Shown here: piece by piece, positions 34,373 through 47,340 of the stretch
Position numbering within the stretch: the first letter of the stretch is position 1
How the letters are laid out: each line of letters begins with the position of its first letter
Source of the DNA: Kuschelorhynchus macadamiae
Lineage: Eukaryota > Arthropoda > Insecta > Coleoptera > Curculionidae
DNA length: 64,000 nucleotides
Assembly: GCA_030620095.1 (NCBI GenBank)
Contig: JAUTXW010003396.1
Coordinates: 1 to 64,000 of the forward strand
Direction of reading: 5' to 3'
Made by a program: the position numbers and the translations under genes
Notes under the pieces: generated by a model
Told to the model about the DNA's origin: nothing
The model's database searches: none
The model's input: the letters and a program-made list of their open reading frames with translations, nothing else

Positions 34373-34618
34373 TGTTCGGTATAGAGGCTTTTCTATAACT
34401 CTTGATTGTGACGAATATGAATACACTTTAATAAAACAAACTTGTGACTTAAAAAACTTAAATATTTTAATGAATGATTGAAAACAACTACAAAGCACGT
34501 TCAAGCTTCAAACAGCTGATGACAATTAATTCGAAGTAGAAGTGTCTCTCGCTCTCGTTCGTCGGGCAGAGGGTAAGGCGGTGTTGTCACGTTTTTTTTA
34601 TTATTCAAGGTCCAAACA
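34373..34618 (-). repeat. BEL/Pao 3' LTR
   Basis: 246 bp, TG...CA ends, identical to the copy at 40352-40597. On the plus strand it starts right after the TSD copy caata. As the element reads leftward, this is its 3' LTR. Confidence 0.95.
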
Positions 34619-34672
34619 TATACCGGCCCCCTTGGAAGGCTTGACTTTCAACATACCGAAACACAATTGATT

Positions 34673-36004
34673 TTACACGGCACCTTCGGTTGGCAACACG
34701 CACAATTTAGAAACTGGCCTTTTAAACACACCATTAATAGTGCGCACGTTTACCACACGCACCACATCATCAGTTCCAGGAAACACTTGACTAATACGTC
34801 CCATTTTCCAATGTAGTGGAGCAGCATTGTCATCCTTCAGTAAAACCATTACTCCTGGCTGTAGATTTGGAGTATCCTTTCTCCATTTTGAACGCTCTTG
34901 TAACGTACAGATATACTGATATGACCACCTGTTCCAAAAATGCTGTACTTGTTGTTGCAGTCGTTGATATAACGAGAGTCGATTTGAGTTGGCATGTTTG
35001 TAGTCGATTTGTGGCAAGGCGGTGATGGGTTCGCCAATGAGGAAATGGGATGGTGTAAGGACGGAAAAATCATTGGGATCATTGGACAATGGAAAAAGAG
35101 GTCTTGAGTTAAGGACGGCTTCAATTTGTACAATTACTGTATACAAAGATTCATATGTTAAGTGAGCATCACCCAATATTCTTTTTAGATGATATTTGGC
35201 CGATTTTACACAGGCCTCCCAGAGGCCACCAAAATTAGGCCCATAAGGTGGTGAGAAATTCCAAGTTATATTTTTAGCTGCTAAAAATTCAGTAAATTTA
35301 ACGCTCTTAGCAATATCAATGAGAACCTTTCGTAGCTCCCTTTCACTACCCACAAAATTTGTTCCGTTATCTGTAAAGACAGTACTGCAAACCCCTCTTC
35401 GTGAGACAAACCTTTTAAAACTATTTAGAAAAGATTCCGTAGATAAATCACCTACAAGTTCTAAGTGGCAAGCTTTTGTAACAAAGCAAACAAAAACGCA
35501 TAATTAGCATTTTACCAAAACTCTATTTTTAGTTTTTCCATCCTTGACCAAAAACGGTCCGGCAAAATCAATACCTGTTGTTTGAAAAGGACGCTGAAAT
35601 GTTATGCGCTCTTCGGGTAAATTACCCATTTTATATTCCACATTACGAGGTTTTACTCTGAAGCAAGTTATACAAGAACGTAGAATCTTCTGAGTTATAT
35701 TACGACCATTTATAGGCCAAAATCGCAAGCGAACGCTTGACAATGTAGTTTGAGCACCTGCATGCAATAAATGTAAATGTTCATATATGATAACTAACTT
35801 TGTAAAATTTCCACAACTGGGTAGAAGAATTGGATGTTTTTGGTCAATTGAAAATTTCGAGTGTTTTAACCTGCCTCCAACCCTGATTATATTATTTGAG
35901 TCCAAAAATGGAGTTAATTTAAAAATGGGACTATTGGAAGGCAAAGATTTTGATTGAGAAGTTTGTATTCTACAGGAAAGTAATGTGACTGAACTATTTT
36001 GCAA
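34673..36004 (-). pseudogene. BEL/Pao integrase part of Pol, one in-frame stop
   Basis: In a frame shifted from the main ORF: zinc-binding H2C2 module (HLHLLHAGAQTT and CITCFRVKP); integrase core with the three acidic positions in GIDFAGPF, FTDNGTNF and GLWEACVK; and a C-terminal DUF5641-like region (KWRKDTPNLQPGVMVLLKDD, WKMGRISQVFPGTDD). A TAA at 35504-35506 interrupts the core after RVLVKC; the same frame is open on both sides. The two lesions would separate a functional integrase from the polyprotein. Confidence 0.9.
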
Positions 36005-39000
36005 ATAGCATTTGTTGCATTAAGAAGTTCATCCTTTGATAATGAATTCGATAAAAGAATATGTGACCTTTTATATTTGAATTTAAAGTTGTTTATAAAG
36101 CGTAAGGAATAAGCTATGACTCTCTGCAGACGAGTGAATGATGAAAATTTATCTAGGAGTGTGATGTCTAACAAAGGTTGAATTGTAAATGTCAAGGAGT
36201 TATTTTTTATTTCTGGAATGTCCAAATTTGATGTTTCAATCATAGGAGGGAAAACAACCCTTTCATCGTGCAGTAATGCTGGACCATTCCACCAAAGTTT
36301 GGATATAGCTAGGGCTTGAGGTTCCAGACCTCTAGAAATGATATCCGCGGGATTATTGTCGCCTTGTATGTGAAACCATTGATTTTCTTTACTACTCTGT
36401 TGAATTTCGGAAATCCGATTTGCTACGAATGTTTGAAGTCGACTTGGTTGCATGGAAATCCATGAGAGAACTATTGTAGAGTCAGTGTAGTAGAAAACAT
36501 TATCGATATTAATCTTTAGGGCAGCAATAATTCTTTGTGTTAATCGAATAAGTAACAAAGCTCCACAAAGTTCTAAACGGGGAAGGCTAATGGTTTTTAG
36601 TGGTGCTACGCGAGATTTGGCGCAAAGTAAGTGAACATGTACCTTTCCTGTAACATCGATGCTGCGTATATAGCAGCAACCACCGTAAGCCCTTTGTGAT
36701 GCATCACTGAAACAGTACAATTCTAGTGTGGTAGAATTTGAACAAGTAATGTACCGTGGAATAGAAATATCATTAATTAATGAGATTTGGTTTGAAAAGT
36801 GTATCCAAGCTTCATGTAAGTCTAGTGGAACACTTTCATCCCAGTCAATTCCCAATTGCCAAATTTGTTGCAAAATGAGTTTGGCTTTGATTACACAAGG
36901 TCCGACAAGTCCAAGTGGATCAAAGATTTGAGCCGTAGTAGAGAGAATTGTTCGTTTCGTGACACGTTTATGTGGGAATATATTGAATGTATATTGAAGT
37001 GTATCATTTGAAGAGTTCCAAGTAAGGCCTAACGTTTTGGTTGTTTGGTCATCGGATATTACCTTACAAGAAGATTCTGATTTATTAGCTGAGATGTTTT
37101 TCATAACTTCAATATTATTTGAAACAAATTTTCGTAAATTAAAACCATGTTTTTGAAGAATTTCAATAAGATCTGATATGAGAGGTTTGGCTTCGTCCAC
37201 AGAATCGCAGCCTGAAAGTAAGTCGTCAACATAAAAACTGGATAATATTATACTAGAAACTTGAGGATTACTTTGTTTACATTCAATACCAACTTGACGC
37301 AAAGACCTAATGGCTAAAAATGCTGCGCAAGAAGTGCCATATGTCACAGTATTCAGTTGGTAATGGCTCAATTCGTCTGTTGGATTAACACGGAAGAGTA
37401 TACGATGCAAATCGCGATCTAACTCATTTAGCATGACACACCTATACATTTTCTCCACGTCAGCGGTGAAGGCAATTTTATGTGTTCTGAATCGAAGAAT
37501 TATATCAAATAGATCATCTTGCAGCTTCGGGCCAACTTTAAGTGTATCATTGAGGGAGATCCCACTGGATGTTTGAGCTGAACCGTCAAAAACAACACGC
37601 AATCGAGTGGTAGTGCTCGATTCCTTCAACACTCCGTGATGAGGTAAATAAAATTTGACATTTTCTGAATTGGTTTTTTCTGGTTTGAGTTGGGTCATGT
37701 GGCCTAATTTTTCATATTCATTCATAAAGTTGACATATTGATATTTAAAATCAGGATTTTTATTGAACTTTCGTTCTATGGCATAAAAACGTTTGAGTGC
37801 AGTTTCATATGAGTCGCCCAACTGATAAAGATTATTTTTAACTGGCAATTTCACAACAAATCTGCCTAACTCATCAAGAATAGTAGTGTTTGAAAATATC
37901 TCCTCACATTCAATCTCTTCTTGAGATAACTTTAGTGCAGTACCAAGCTCTTCGAGGTGCCAGAATTTCTCAAGCTGATCATGAATATCCTGAATTGGAG
38001 ATGAATCAATAGATAAGTTGCAAATCGAATTGTTTGTGTGCCTAAGAGGTATTGGACCAGACAAAATCCAACCAAGTTTGGTCTTCTGAAGGATTGTTCC
38101 AGAATTAGGCAATGTAATTTGTCCCACACACAATAAGTTCCAAAAAACTGAGGCCCCAAGGAGCATATCTATAGGTCCAGGTTGATTGAATAAATTATCG
38201 GCAAGAACAATGTTTTTAGGGATCGTTAATTGTGAAGTATCAATAAAAATTGATGGTAAATTTTTAGAAATGTGTTTAGTGATTAGGAACGGAATATTTT
38301 CTAGTTGGAACGAATTTAATTGAGATTTTAAAGAAATGTAAGCCTTTTCAAAAATAGTAGTTACACCACTACCAAAACCTTCAACAGAATGTGATATTTT
38401 TGTTGATGAAAATCCGAGTTTAGAAAACATATTTTCCGTTATAAAATTTGACTGAGAACAGTTATCTAGTAAAACTCTACATAAATGTTTATGTCCATGT
38501 TTGTCAAAGATAAAAACAATGGCAGTAGAAAGTAAAGTATATGGTTCAGATTTTTCGCCAGTTGTAACTGAAAGAGTTTGAGATGGGTTTTGAATGGTAT
38601 TTTGTTGTGACGTGTTTTCAGGTTCATTTATGTTTGGGTGGTTTTGAGTGTTTACATTTTGAATATCTGAGGATTGAGAATTATTCAAGTGGAGTAGTGT
38701 ATTGTGTCTTTCTGAGCATTTTTTACATGAAAACTGATTTCGACACTCTTTTGATTGATGACCTGCACGCAAACAGTTTGTGCAAGCATGTAATCGCTTA
38801 ATTTTATTCAAGCGTTGAAAAGGTGTCAAATTTAAAAATTCTTGACATGAAAAAATATGGTGGTTCTTTTTGCACATGAGACATGATCCTTGGTTTAAGG
38901 CTAAATATGTTTTGTCATGATCATTTTTTAAATTTTCACGAGGTATTGGTTTTTGAGGTGTCCTTGAAAGTACAGAAGGTCTTGCTGGTTGTAAGTTTTC

Positions 39001-39918
39001 TAATAACTGACAGCGTTTATTTAAATATGATGTAAACTCAACTACTGTAGGTGTATCTGTGTTTAATTTTATGGAATATTCTTCCCATTCTCGCTTTGTG
39101 AGAAAATCTAACTTAGAAAAGATGAGAAAAATTATTATTGTATCCCATGAGTCAACCGGCAATCCCAATGATTCTAAAGATCGAAGATGTTGACCAAGGT
39201 TGTCAATTAAGTTTCTGAGGTGAATATGAGATTTCAATATACAAGGAATATCAAAAATAGCTTTAAGATGTGTTTGAATGATCACTCGCTTATTTTCAAA
39301 GCGGTCACAGAGAAGATTCCAAGCCTTGTCATAATTGGCTTCGGAAACCTCAAGGGAGTTCAAAACATTAGCAGCATCACCTTTCAAACAGGATTTCAGA
39401 TACCAAAATTTTTGAATTCTATTGAGATTATTGCTGCTATGAATGAGAGATTTATAAGTGTTTGAAAATTGTAGCCATTTATCATAAGCTCCGTAAAATT
39501 CCGGTAAATTGAGTTTTGGTAAATTTGCATCATTACCTGATGTTAAATTTGACGAATTTGGTTGATTTGAAATACGTATAGCCGAAAAATGCCCATCAAT
39601 AATACTCTTTGCTTTACCTACAGCAGAAAAAAATATATCTTCAAAATTAATACTTTCTTGAGAGTGATCAACATTATCTATTAAATCTAGTTCTGACTGA
39701 ATTGATTCGAAATCATTTAAAGAAAAATTTATTTTTTCGAGTCTTGATTGCAATTCAAAAATCTTTGTGTTATCTTGAAAATTATTAACATAAGTTGTAA
39801 AACGTGTAAGTGCGGCTTTAATAAGTCCGCGTTTCTGAATTAAAGATTTAATTTGTTTTTTCAAATCCTCCTCGAAATTCTCTTCTTGGCTCATTTTGTA
39901 AAATTTGCCAAACACCAA
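35914..39918 (-). pseudogene. BEL/Pao Gag-Pol, main ORF
   Basis: 1334 residues; the likely start is the Met at 39894 (MSQEENFEEDL). In order: a Gag/DUF1759 region with coiled-coil start; a zinc knuckle near residue 379 (CTNCLRAGHQSKEC, then CKKCSERHN); a DUF1758-type aspartic protease near residue 480 (LLDNCSQSNFI, where family members usually have D-S-G); a reverse transcriptase with YVDDLLSG near residue 896 (37222-37233); and an RNase H / A17-type region (FSDASQRAYGGCCYIRS, YYTDSTIVLSWI, NPADIISRG). The frame is lost near 35940, at the entrance to the integrase, whose parts continue in the next frame. Otherwise open throughout. Confidence 0.92.
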
Positions 39919-40351
39919 CCAAAATATTATTAAATCAGTGTAATACAGTAAATATACAAATTAAATGGAGAATAAACAAGTTTTAAGAGTTTTTAAAGGG
40001 ATAGAAGGAATGCGAACGAAATTAAAACAAACCGGTCAATCCGGCAACAGAGCTTAACATGCAGAAGGAACGGCAGCGAACAGTTGACTATGGCGGCCGT
40101 CCGTCTAATTTAAGAATGGCCTCTCGAAGAGGGCGACGCCACACAAATTGCTATTTAAAATGAATATTTGCCTTCTTTCTATCCTTTGCTTGATGATTAT
40201 ATAAATATTATGTACTTACAGATTGGCACGAACTATGTACTTATCTGTGGTTTTATGCAATAAGTAATCTTCGTTGTCTTGCAAAACAAAACGATGAGCG
40301 ACGTAACTTCCATCAACAGGTTGCTAAATCCGGTTCGATTTAAGGACCAAA
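39919..40351 (-). other. BEL 5' leader
   Basis: About 430 bp between the 5' LTR and the Gag start, with the putative primer site at its start. No ORF; probably carries leader/packaging sequence. Confidence 0.6.
40331..40349 (-). promoter_or_regulatory. Putative primer-binding site of the BEL element
   Basis: TGGTCCTTAAATCGAACCG on the minus strand begins with the TGG expected to pair with a tRNA CCA end, two bases from the LTR. Which tRNA is not clear from the sequence. Confidence 0.5.
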
Positions 40352-40597
40352 TGTTCGGTATAGAGGCTTTTCTATAACTCTTGATTGTGACGAATATGAA
40401 TACACTTTAATAAAACAAACTTGTGACTTAAAAAACTTAAATATTTTAATGAATGATTGAAAACAACTACAAAGCACGTTCAAGCTTCAAACAGCTGATG
40501 ACAATTAATTCGAAGTAGAAGTGTCTCTCGCTCTCGTTCGTCGGGCAGAGGGTAAGGCGGTGTTGTCACGTTTTTTTTATTATTCAAGGTCCAAACA
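40352..40597 (-). repeat. BEL/Pao 5' LTR
   Basis: 246 bp, identical to the 3' LTR; should hold the element's promoter. Followed (minus strand) by the presumed primer-binding site from 40349, and on its other side by the TSD copy caata. Confidence 0.95.
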
Positions 40598-40691
40598 CAA
40601 TATAAAATACAAACATAGTAAATACAAGTATGTGCAAAACAGTACAGCTGAAAAAAGAACATAAGATAGATAACATATACAACCAGACAGA

Positions 40692-42721
40692 TTAGGCAAT
40701 AGGGTCAGCATAAAATTCAGCAAGTTTATAATAGGCTTTGCCTAACAATACTTTTTTAAGACTTCTTTTAAATTGTTTTAATGACTCAATTGTTCTAAGG
40801 CTACTTGGCAAGTGGTTAAAAAGCTTTCTGCCCTCATAAATCAAAGAATTTTTAGTCAAAGCAGAAGTAGGCACTGGCAAAGGCAAATCTGGTGTTTCGT
40901 TGGCCTGCAGGACGCTGTATATTTTCTCAGTATTTAAAGATTAGACATGCTGTTTCGAGGATAAATAAAGAGCTGAGAGTTAGGATTTTTTGTGACAGAA
41001 AATGAGGTCTGCAGGATTCTCTTAGACCCACACCTGCAATAAAGCGAACAGTTTTCTTCTGCAGCACAAACAAGATGTTTAACAGATATTGACTACTAAA
41101 ACCCCAGAATGGAATCCCATATCTGAGATGCAATTCAAATAAGGCAAAGTAAACGGTACGCGCCACTGCCATTCCGAGTTCATTTCTTGCAATTCTGATT
41201 GCAAAGCAGCCAGAAGAGAGTTTCTTGCTCAAATTTAAAATGTGATCCTCGAAACGTAAATTTGTATCAACAAAAACCCCCAAAAACCTTGTCACATGGC
41301 TGTCAAGGATTGTAACACTATCCAGCTGCAAGTTCTGCATGTCACACCTAAAACCAACAACATTAGTCTTCGTCAAATTGAAGGAAAGTCGGTTTGAATC
41401 ACATTATCTTTTAACCTCCAGCAAGTCTTGAGTTATAATTTTCCTTAGCTGAGCAATCTCTTTATTATGCCAAACAATCGAGGTGTCGTCCGCAAATAAG
41501 GTAAATTTTCCTGATATGTTAACTTTCACAAGATCATTAACATAAATCAAGAACAAGAGAGGACCTAAAACAGACCCCTGCGGAACCCCACAATTTATGC
41601 TCAATGACCATACCAGAAAAGGTACAACACACAGCCTTGTGGTCAGAAAGGCCAGCATCTATGACTGAGCAAGATGTAACATCAATGTTTGAGCAGAAGT
41701 GATCAATAGTAGTGGCTGAAGTTCTAGATACACGAGTAGGTGAGTCAGTATGCATTTCCAAACCGTAAGTTGTGAGCAAACTTACAAGCAAAACAGTATT
41801 AATTGAATGTTTATCATCAAAGTTGATGTTAATTTCACCAGCCAGGATAATTCTAGAGCAAGACGAAATGTGTGAGAGAATATCATCTCCTCAAAAATTC
41901 ATAAACCTGAGCTGACGGTGAACGGTACAAACATAAAATATGCAAGTTATTACGCTTGCAAAAGCACAGCGAAATTTCAAAAATACATTCCTCCAACAAA
42001 TAATTAAATTTATCAACATTTACAAAATTGTTATTAAAATATGACTTATTCTTAACTAAAACCAACGTACCTCCATGTAAAACACTTTCCCTATGGTATA
42101 TAGAAATTGGAGTATATTCTGAAACGAGAAAACACTCGCCTGGCTTTAACCAGTGTTCAGTAATAAGTATTATATCAGGTAAATTATTACTCTCTAAAAA
42201 CACATAGAGGTCATCACATTTGTTCCTTAACGATTGAATGTTTAATAATATCACAGAAATGTCAGACTTATTTATGCTAACAGAATCCTTAAAATTCTTT
42301 TTTTTATTATCCTCCTTAACAGGAGGTGAAACTATAAAAAATTTTCAAAGAAGCTTTTGTCAGTGGCACCATCATGTAAAGGATTAACAGAACGTGCGAG
42401 AATATTAATCTCATGCTCAATTATATCATTCTCCAACCCAGGAGATAATTCAGTGATATTATTATTTAGAGATATAGAACAAGTATCAAGTTTCACCAAA
42501 GTAACAAAAATAAGATTTTTTTTCTTATTGACAAGACTGAGCAGGGCATTACGAACAATAACATTACACACAGATTGCTTGCCCAATTTTATACCTTTTG
42601 ATGAGTTGTAATCAATAAAACATACATTATTTACAAACCTAAAATTAATTCTATCAAGAAAGTATTTAACTTTTGTATTAAACTTAAAAATATTAAAATT
42701 AATTCTAGACACCCCATCCAA
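40692..42721 (-). pseudogene. Non-LTR ORF1 end and ORF2, internally deleted and broken
   Basis: 42332-42721 codes the end of a probable ORF1 (not recognised). 41883-42254 is the endonuclease start (ILLNIQSLRNKCDDLYVF, LITEHWL, HGGTLVLVKN). 41537-41791 holds its end (DAGLSDHKAVCCTF). The frame then jumps directly to the RT block CGVPQGSVLGPLLFLIYVND with LFADDTSIVWHN at about 41480-41600, so the linker and fingers of the RT are deleted. 40692-41376 gives the C-terminal region ending AEFYADPIA. Several frameshifts; inactive. Confidence 0.85.
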
Positions 42722-44239
42722 ATTACGCTTTTTGTCTCAGCATTTTTACCAGTTCATCCCTATATAATATTTGATTTTTGAGCAAAATTTGAACATTATA
42801 ATCGATGCAGCAGTTTTCTGCATTGACTTTTATAACATTTTATTAGGCCGCCATTTTGGATTTGTAGTAAAACTTATCAGTTGATGGTCATGTCAAACCT
42901 GATTTGTCTGCAAAACTTGGATAAAATGGATAAGCAGTTTTTTAGTAATATTTTTTTAACATTTCAGTATTTTGTTCAGCCATATTGGATTTTTACCAAA
43001 ATGTTACCATATCATCATCATATGACCTTTAATTTTTACCCAAAACTTGAAGTAAATAGGCCAAGCAGTTTTTGAGCTTTGTCGCGGACAGACATACAGA
43101 CTAACCTACAGAACTGAGAAAACATGTTTTTTTGCAGCTAGAATATTTTCCTCTTGCTAGGAAAGTAAAAAGAGCGAGCGCTATAAGATAAGAATAGAAT
43201 AGCCAATTGTCATATTGTTTTTCCATGTTAATAGTTAAAATTTAAAAAATAAAATTTTCAATATCCTAAATATTAAATTCTAACCAGTTTAGAACATGTT
43301 TACGAACACATTTTTAATTTAATACCCAGTCACCATTTAAATTCCTTTACCTGACAACATTTATATAAAAAATTGGCCAAACTCAAGCGAAAATTAAAAA
43401 AAGGTGCGAAGTCATCCGAAACTGTATTATTTCCCCAGATTTCATCCAAAATCTAGTGATTTTCGAAATCGCAGTACGTTTTTCTGAGCGTGAGACGTCC
43501 TTTGACTATTTTGATATAGTATAGCTATATTCTATAATTATTTTAGTTCCCTGATAGGAAAAACTATTGTAATCGTCAAAAAAATCACCTCAGTCTTTCT
43601 TGTATCATTTTGCTTCTGAGGATTCTCACATGACCTCCGACTATTATACTGAACCATTACATTAGACATGTCTCCTGGAAAAGGAAATCTTGCTGTTTAC
43701 TTAGTGATTAAAAGAAAATTCCAAACTTGAACGGCAATTTTTTCACAAACTTGCCGCACCATAGTTATGTCAACTAAAGCTCCTAGTTTCGCAATGTCCA
43801 AGATAAAGTAAATAAAACTTATTTATTAAATATTTAAAAAATCAATGTTCTCCTGTCACCGCACCTTTAGAACGCTGCTTCTTGAAGAAAGGCAACATAT
43901 AATTAGAAGATTTGAACCATATCAACAAATATACAATAATACATTAAAACACGCTGTGATGCTAAGAAAAGCTTAGTATCTAATAAAATATGTTTTAGCA
44001 CATTAGTTTCTTTAAAGTTAAAATTTATTATAACAATCTTTACTGTAGACTATTATATTTTTTACTATAAGGATCCCTTGTCAATGAAAGTGGGATGGTC
44101 TAATATGTGGAGTTGTCGATCCATGCCATATCTTACTAAAATTCTTGTTACTGGTGTAATCTGTTCTGGGGCTTTGGCTATTTCAGTTTATATTTTACTA
44201 TTTTGCAAAAAAAGTAATTTCTTTATACTACTTAGAAAC
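42722..44239. other. VPS35L intron 4, dispersed repeat modules
   Basis: 42731-43160 consists of modules (ttttaccagttcatccctat, then ggatttttaccaaaatgtta, then gacagacatacagac) also found at 61.13-61.32 and 63.34-63.99 kb. 43160-44239 is AT-rich without a recognised gene; a gattggtaatc-like motif region near 43545 resembles one at 56.34 kb (gggaaagtattgtaatctta). Confidence 0.5.
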
Positions 44240-46968
44240 TAATACTAGAAACCCATTACTATTCTTTGTATGAAAATTTTATTGCATCATGTTTAAACAT
44301 GAACACCACCTAAACAATGATGAAATTTCATTATTAAAAATAAATGATTTTGTTACAACTTCCTTTTATGCTAGAAAAAACTCTCAATGCGGAGGTGTTA
44401 TAATTTCATGTAAACCAACTTTAACTTGCAGGAATGTTGATGAGATAGTAAAGATGTCAATAGATCACAATTTTGAGATAGCAGCTATTGAGGTAAAGAA
44501 TTTTAATTGTATTGTCTTGACTATATATATGCCTCCCAATGGAGATTTTAATTTGTTCTTAGAATGTTTGTCTAAAGTGTTGGACTTCATAGTAAATAGG
44601 AATTTTAATCTAGTAATGTAATGGAGATTTTAATATAATTTTCAACACTAATAATAAGCGCAAACTTGATTTGTTAGATTTGCTGGGTAGCTATAATTTG
44701 GAACAGGAAGTATTTTTAAAAACAAACAGTGCCAATTGTATTGATAATATTTTTATAAATTTTTCTAGAAGGTTGCCATACAGATCTGATGTTTTTAACC
44801 CTATGTTGTCTGATCATTGTGCAATTGACATCGAGGTTTCAGTGGAAGCCTCCGATTCTAGAAGGGGATCTTTAGAGCATAGACCAGTGACTAGAGCAGG
44901 TATGTGTAGACTCCATGAGGCTCAGGTGGGACAAAAATGTCATTGTCTTTTCAGGGTGACACCAATGTGGATGACAACTTTGATTATTTCATGCATGTGT
45001 TGCAGTGAGAGACCGAGTTGGCTTTTCCAGTTGTTAAGGGTCGGGGTGGTCATGGGGATGGTGTTGACTGGTTTGACTTGAGACTTTGAGATTTCTTGGC
45101 GAGTTGTATGATCTGAGACCTTCCGATCAATTAAAAGAGGATATAAAACAGTTCAGAAAGCAATATAAACAACAATTAAATATTTCTAAGAAAACATCCT
45201 ATACCAACCATATTATGAACTCTGTTAATATAGTAAAGTCTTCCTGGAAGGTCATTAACTCATTTAGGGGAATATATGCTGGGACTAGTCAGGAGGAGTT
45301 CTTGAGTGCTGAGCAGTTTAATGGCTTTTTTGTAGGTGCTGCTGAGAGGGTGTTGGCCTCATTACCAGAGGAAGGAGTGAGTCATGTGGAATTCCTGGGC
45401 TTGGCTGATAGAGTGCATGCAAACTTTGCTTTTGGAGAGGTGAGTTTTGTGCAGGTGAGGGATACAACAAACTCTCTAAAAGACAAACCTAGTCGTGACA
45501 TCTATGGTATGAGTGTCCCAATGATTAAACAACTAAAAAAATCAGTTAATATCACCAATTACCAGACTTATAAACCACAGCATCACGACTGGTGTTTTTC
45601 CCTCTTCTCTAAAAATGTCAAATGTAGTACCGATTTTTAAAAAGGGTGCTAAAAATGACCCAACAAATTACAGACCCATATCTCTGATTCCTGTATTGGC
45701 AAAGGTGTACGAGTGTATTTTAAAAGACCAGCTTTACCATTACTTCGAGGCCAATAACATTCTGGTGGGGTGTCAGTTTGGCTTTAGGGTCAAAAGCTCC
45801 ACCACCAAGGCTATAGCAGATATGTTGGAATACTTGGTGGAGGTCTTCGAGAGGGGGCAATATGCAAGTGCAGTATTTTGTGACCTCTCTAAGGCGTTCG
45901 ACTGTGTGCAACATGACATACTGTTGGACAAGCTTCGGTACTATGGGGTGGAGGAGAACAGCATCCGTTTACTGGCTAGCTACCTAAGGGGCAGAAGACA
46001 ACGAACCCTCTACAAGACCCAGTTTTCTAACTGGGCTGAGGTGAAGCATGGTGTTCCCCAGGGTTCCATACTGGGGCCGCTCCTGTTCCTTATTTACGTC
46101 AACGACCTCCAATTTGCAGCACCAGATGCAAAATTATTGCTATTTGCCGATGACACCACACTGGCAAGAAGGAGTGTTGATTTACAAAGTGGGCTGGGAT
46201 CTGCACAGCAATGAGAACAAGACTGTGAATATGGTGTTTGCACTACGTGAAATCAGTGAGGACAATCCTGACATGGCAGGGTTTCTGGGGGTGTACTTGG
46301 ACCCTGCTTTGACCTTTGGGAAGCATGTTGACAACGTAGCAGGTAAACTTTCCAAGGCAATATACCTGTTGCGCAATCTGGAGAGAATACTACCCTCTTA
46401 AAGAGGGTCTTTGCTCTTCAACGTAGGGCCATCCGGGTTGTTGCTGGAAAGGGCTACAGGGAGGATGTCAGGGATCCTTTTGTTGAACTAAAAGTCTTAA
46501 CAATTCCATCGCGTTATATATACGAGTGTCTTTTGTATGCGCACAATAACCACAATCACTATAATTTAAATAATTTATATCATAACTATAACACAAGGCA
46601 GGGAGATGACATACGACTGGGTTTTCTAAGATTAAGTAGGACTCGCTTCTCTGTAAATTATTACAGTCCTTTATTTTACAACAAGCTGCCAACCCGAATA
46701 AAGGCGCTGTCTGTTCTAGGTTATAGTGTTCAAGTAAAGAATATATTGTTGGAAAACTCTTTTTATTCCTTAAGGAATTTTTAGATTTTAATGTCTCATA
46801 GTAATTTTGATATATTTTAACATGTATTATCTGTTATTTCTGTATGTGAAATGTAATTTAAGTGCTAGTGTTTATCATTAATTTGTAAGTTTTCTTTAAT
46901 ATGACATGAGGAATGATATTGTATCAATTTACTTGTAATATATTGAATTCAATTGAATTGAAAAAAAC
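44240..46968 (+). mobile_element. Non-LTR retrotransposon in VPS35L intron 4 (sense)
   Basis: A 5'-truncated, decayed copy on the same strand as VPS35L. It ends in AT-rich 3' UTR and a ttgaattcaattgaattgaa tail at about 46945-46968. It carries the ORF2 relic at 44289-46784. A different family from the three antisense-type copies: its post-RT region ends NSFYSLRNF. Confidence 0.85.
44289..46784 (+). pseudogene. Non-LTR ORF2 (endonuclease-RT), broken
   Basis: Pieces in order: endonuclease (NSQCGGVIISCK, IVLTIYMPPNGDF, MLSDHCAIDIEV), linker with many frame changes at 44900-45600, RT (VVPIFKKGAKNDPTNYRPIS, QFGFRVKSSTTKAIADML, VFCDLSKAFDCVQHDIL, KHGVPQGSILGPLLFLIYVN, LLFADDTTLARRS) and C-terminal region (LGVYLDPALTFGKHV, YNTRQGDDIRLGFLRLSRTR, PLFYNKLPTRIK). 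At least six frame changes or stops; inactive. Confidence 0.87.
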
Positions 46969-47104
46969 ATATTCACCGTAATATAAATTGGTATAAACAT
47001 TGGTGTTCCTGGCTAGGCTTGGCATCGTCGTACGATCGACTTTACTACTGTGAGGTAATCTTGGCAGTCGCTAAATATCTAAATAATGAACTCCATTTTT
47101 ATTC

Positions 47105-47340
47105 TTACTCTATGGACATCACACACTTCTTTTGTGCAGAAAAGGATATCAACTGATTATTTATAATAGGGTGGACAAAATGATTTAAAAATCTGTTCAT
47201 TTTAATAGCGTTCAAAGATCGAGATTGAAATTCTTTAAAGAGTATTTCACAGTGTGCCATTATTTGAGCAAAAAATGTAAGCCAATAAATAAAATGTTCA
47301 TTATTTAAATAACCCAATAACGTTTCAGTTTGATTAATTG
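47105..47340 (-). pseudogene. hAT transposase fragment beside VPS35L exon 5
   Basis: Minus strand YLNNEHFIYWLTFFAQIMAH with EILFKEFQSRSLNAIKMNRF resembles the mid-core of ZMYM1/hAT transposases (a F.FWL..F..I....ILF..LQ pattern). Short, no termini visible. Call rests on pattern memory only. Confidence 0.4.

Larger units (their letters stand above)
34373..40597 (-). mobile_element. BEL/Pao LTR retrotransposon, 6.2 kb, identical LTRs, 5-bp TSD
   Basis: Two LTRs of 246 bp (34373-34618 and 40352-40597) read identical base for base, begin tgttcgg and end ccaaaca, and are flanked by caata on both sides (34368-34372, 40598-40602). The interior codes a BEL-type Gag-Pol on the minus strand. Two bases inside the 5' LTR a tRNA-like primer site begins (minus strand TGGTCCTTAAATCGAACCG from 40349). 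A purine run (aaggggg) lies close to the 3' LTR near 34625. Identical LTRs mean recent insertion; it split an older non-LTR element. Confidence 0.95.
34244..42721 (-). mobile_element. Non-LTR element split by BEL/Pao insertion
   Basis: The 3' end (tail of ttgagtttgag units on the minus strand plus about 110 bp of 3' UTR) is at 34244-34372. The coding part resumes at 40598 after the BEL element with its 5-bp TSD. The coding part is 5'-truncated at about 42721 and has an internal deletion. Same family as the 31.5-33.9 kb and 61.3-62.9 kb copies. Confidence 0.85.

Noticed and set aside
40320..40351. tRNA gene next to the BEL LTR (ggttcgatt motif)
   Set aside because: Only a tRNA 3'-end-like complement is present, as expected of a primer-binding site; no cloverleaf can be drawn.
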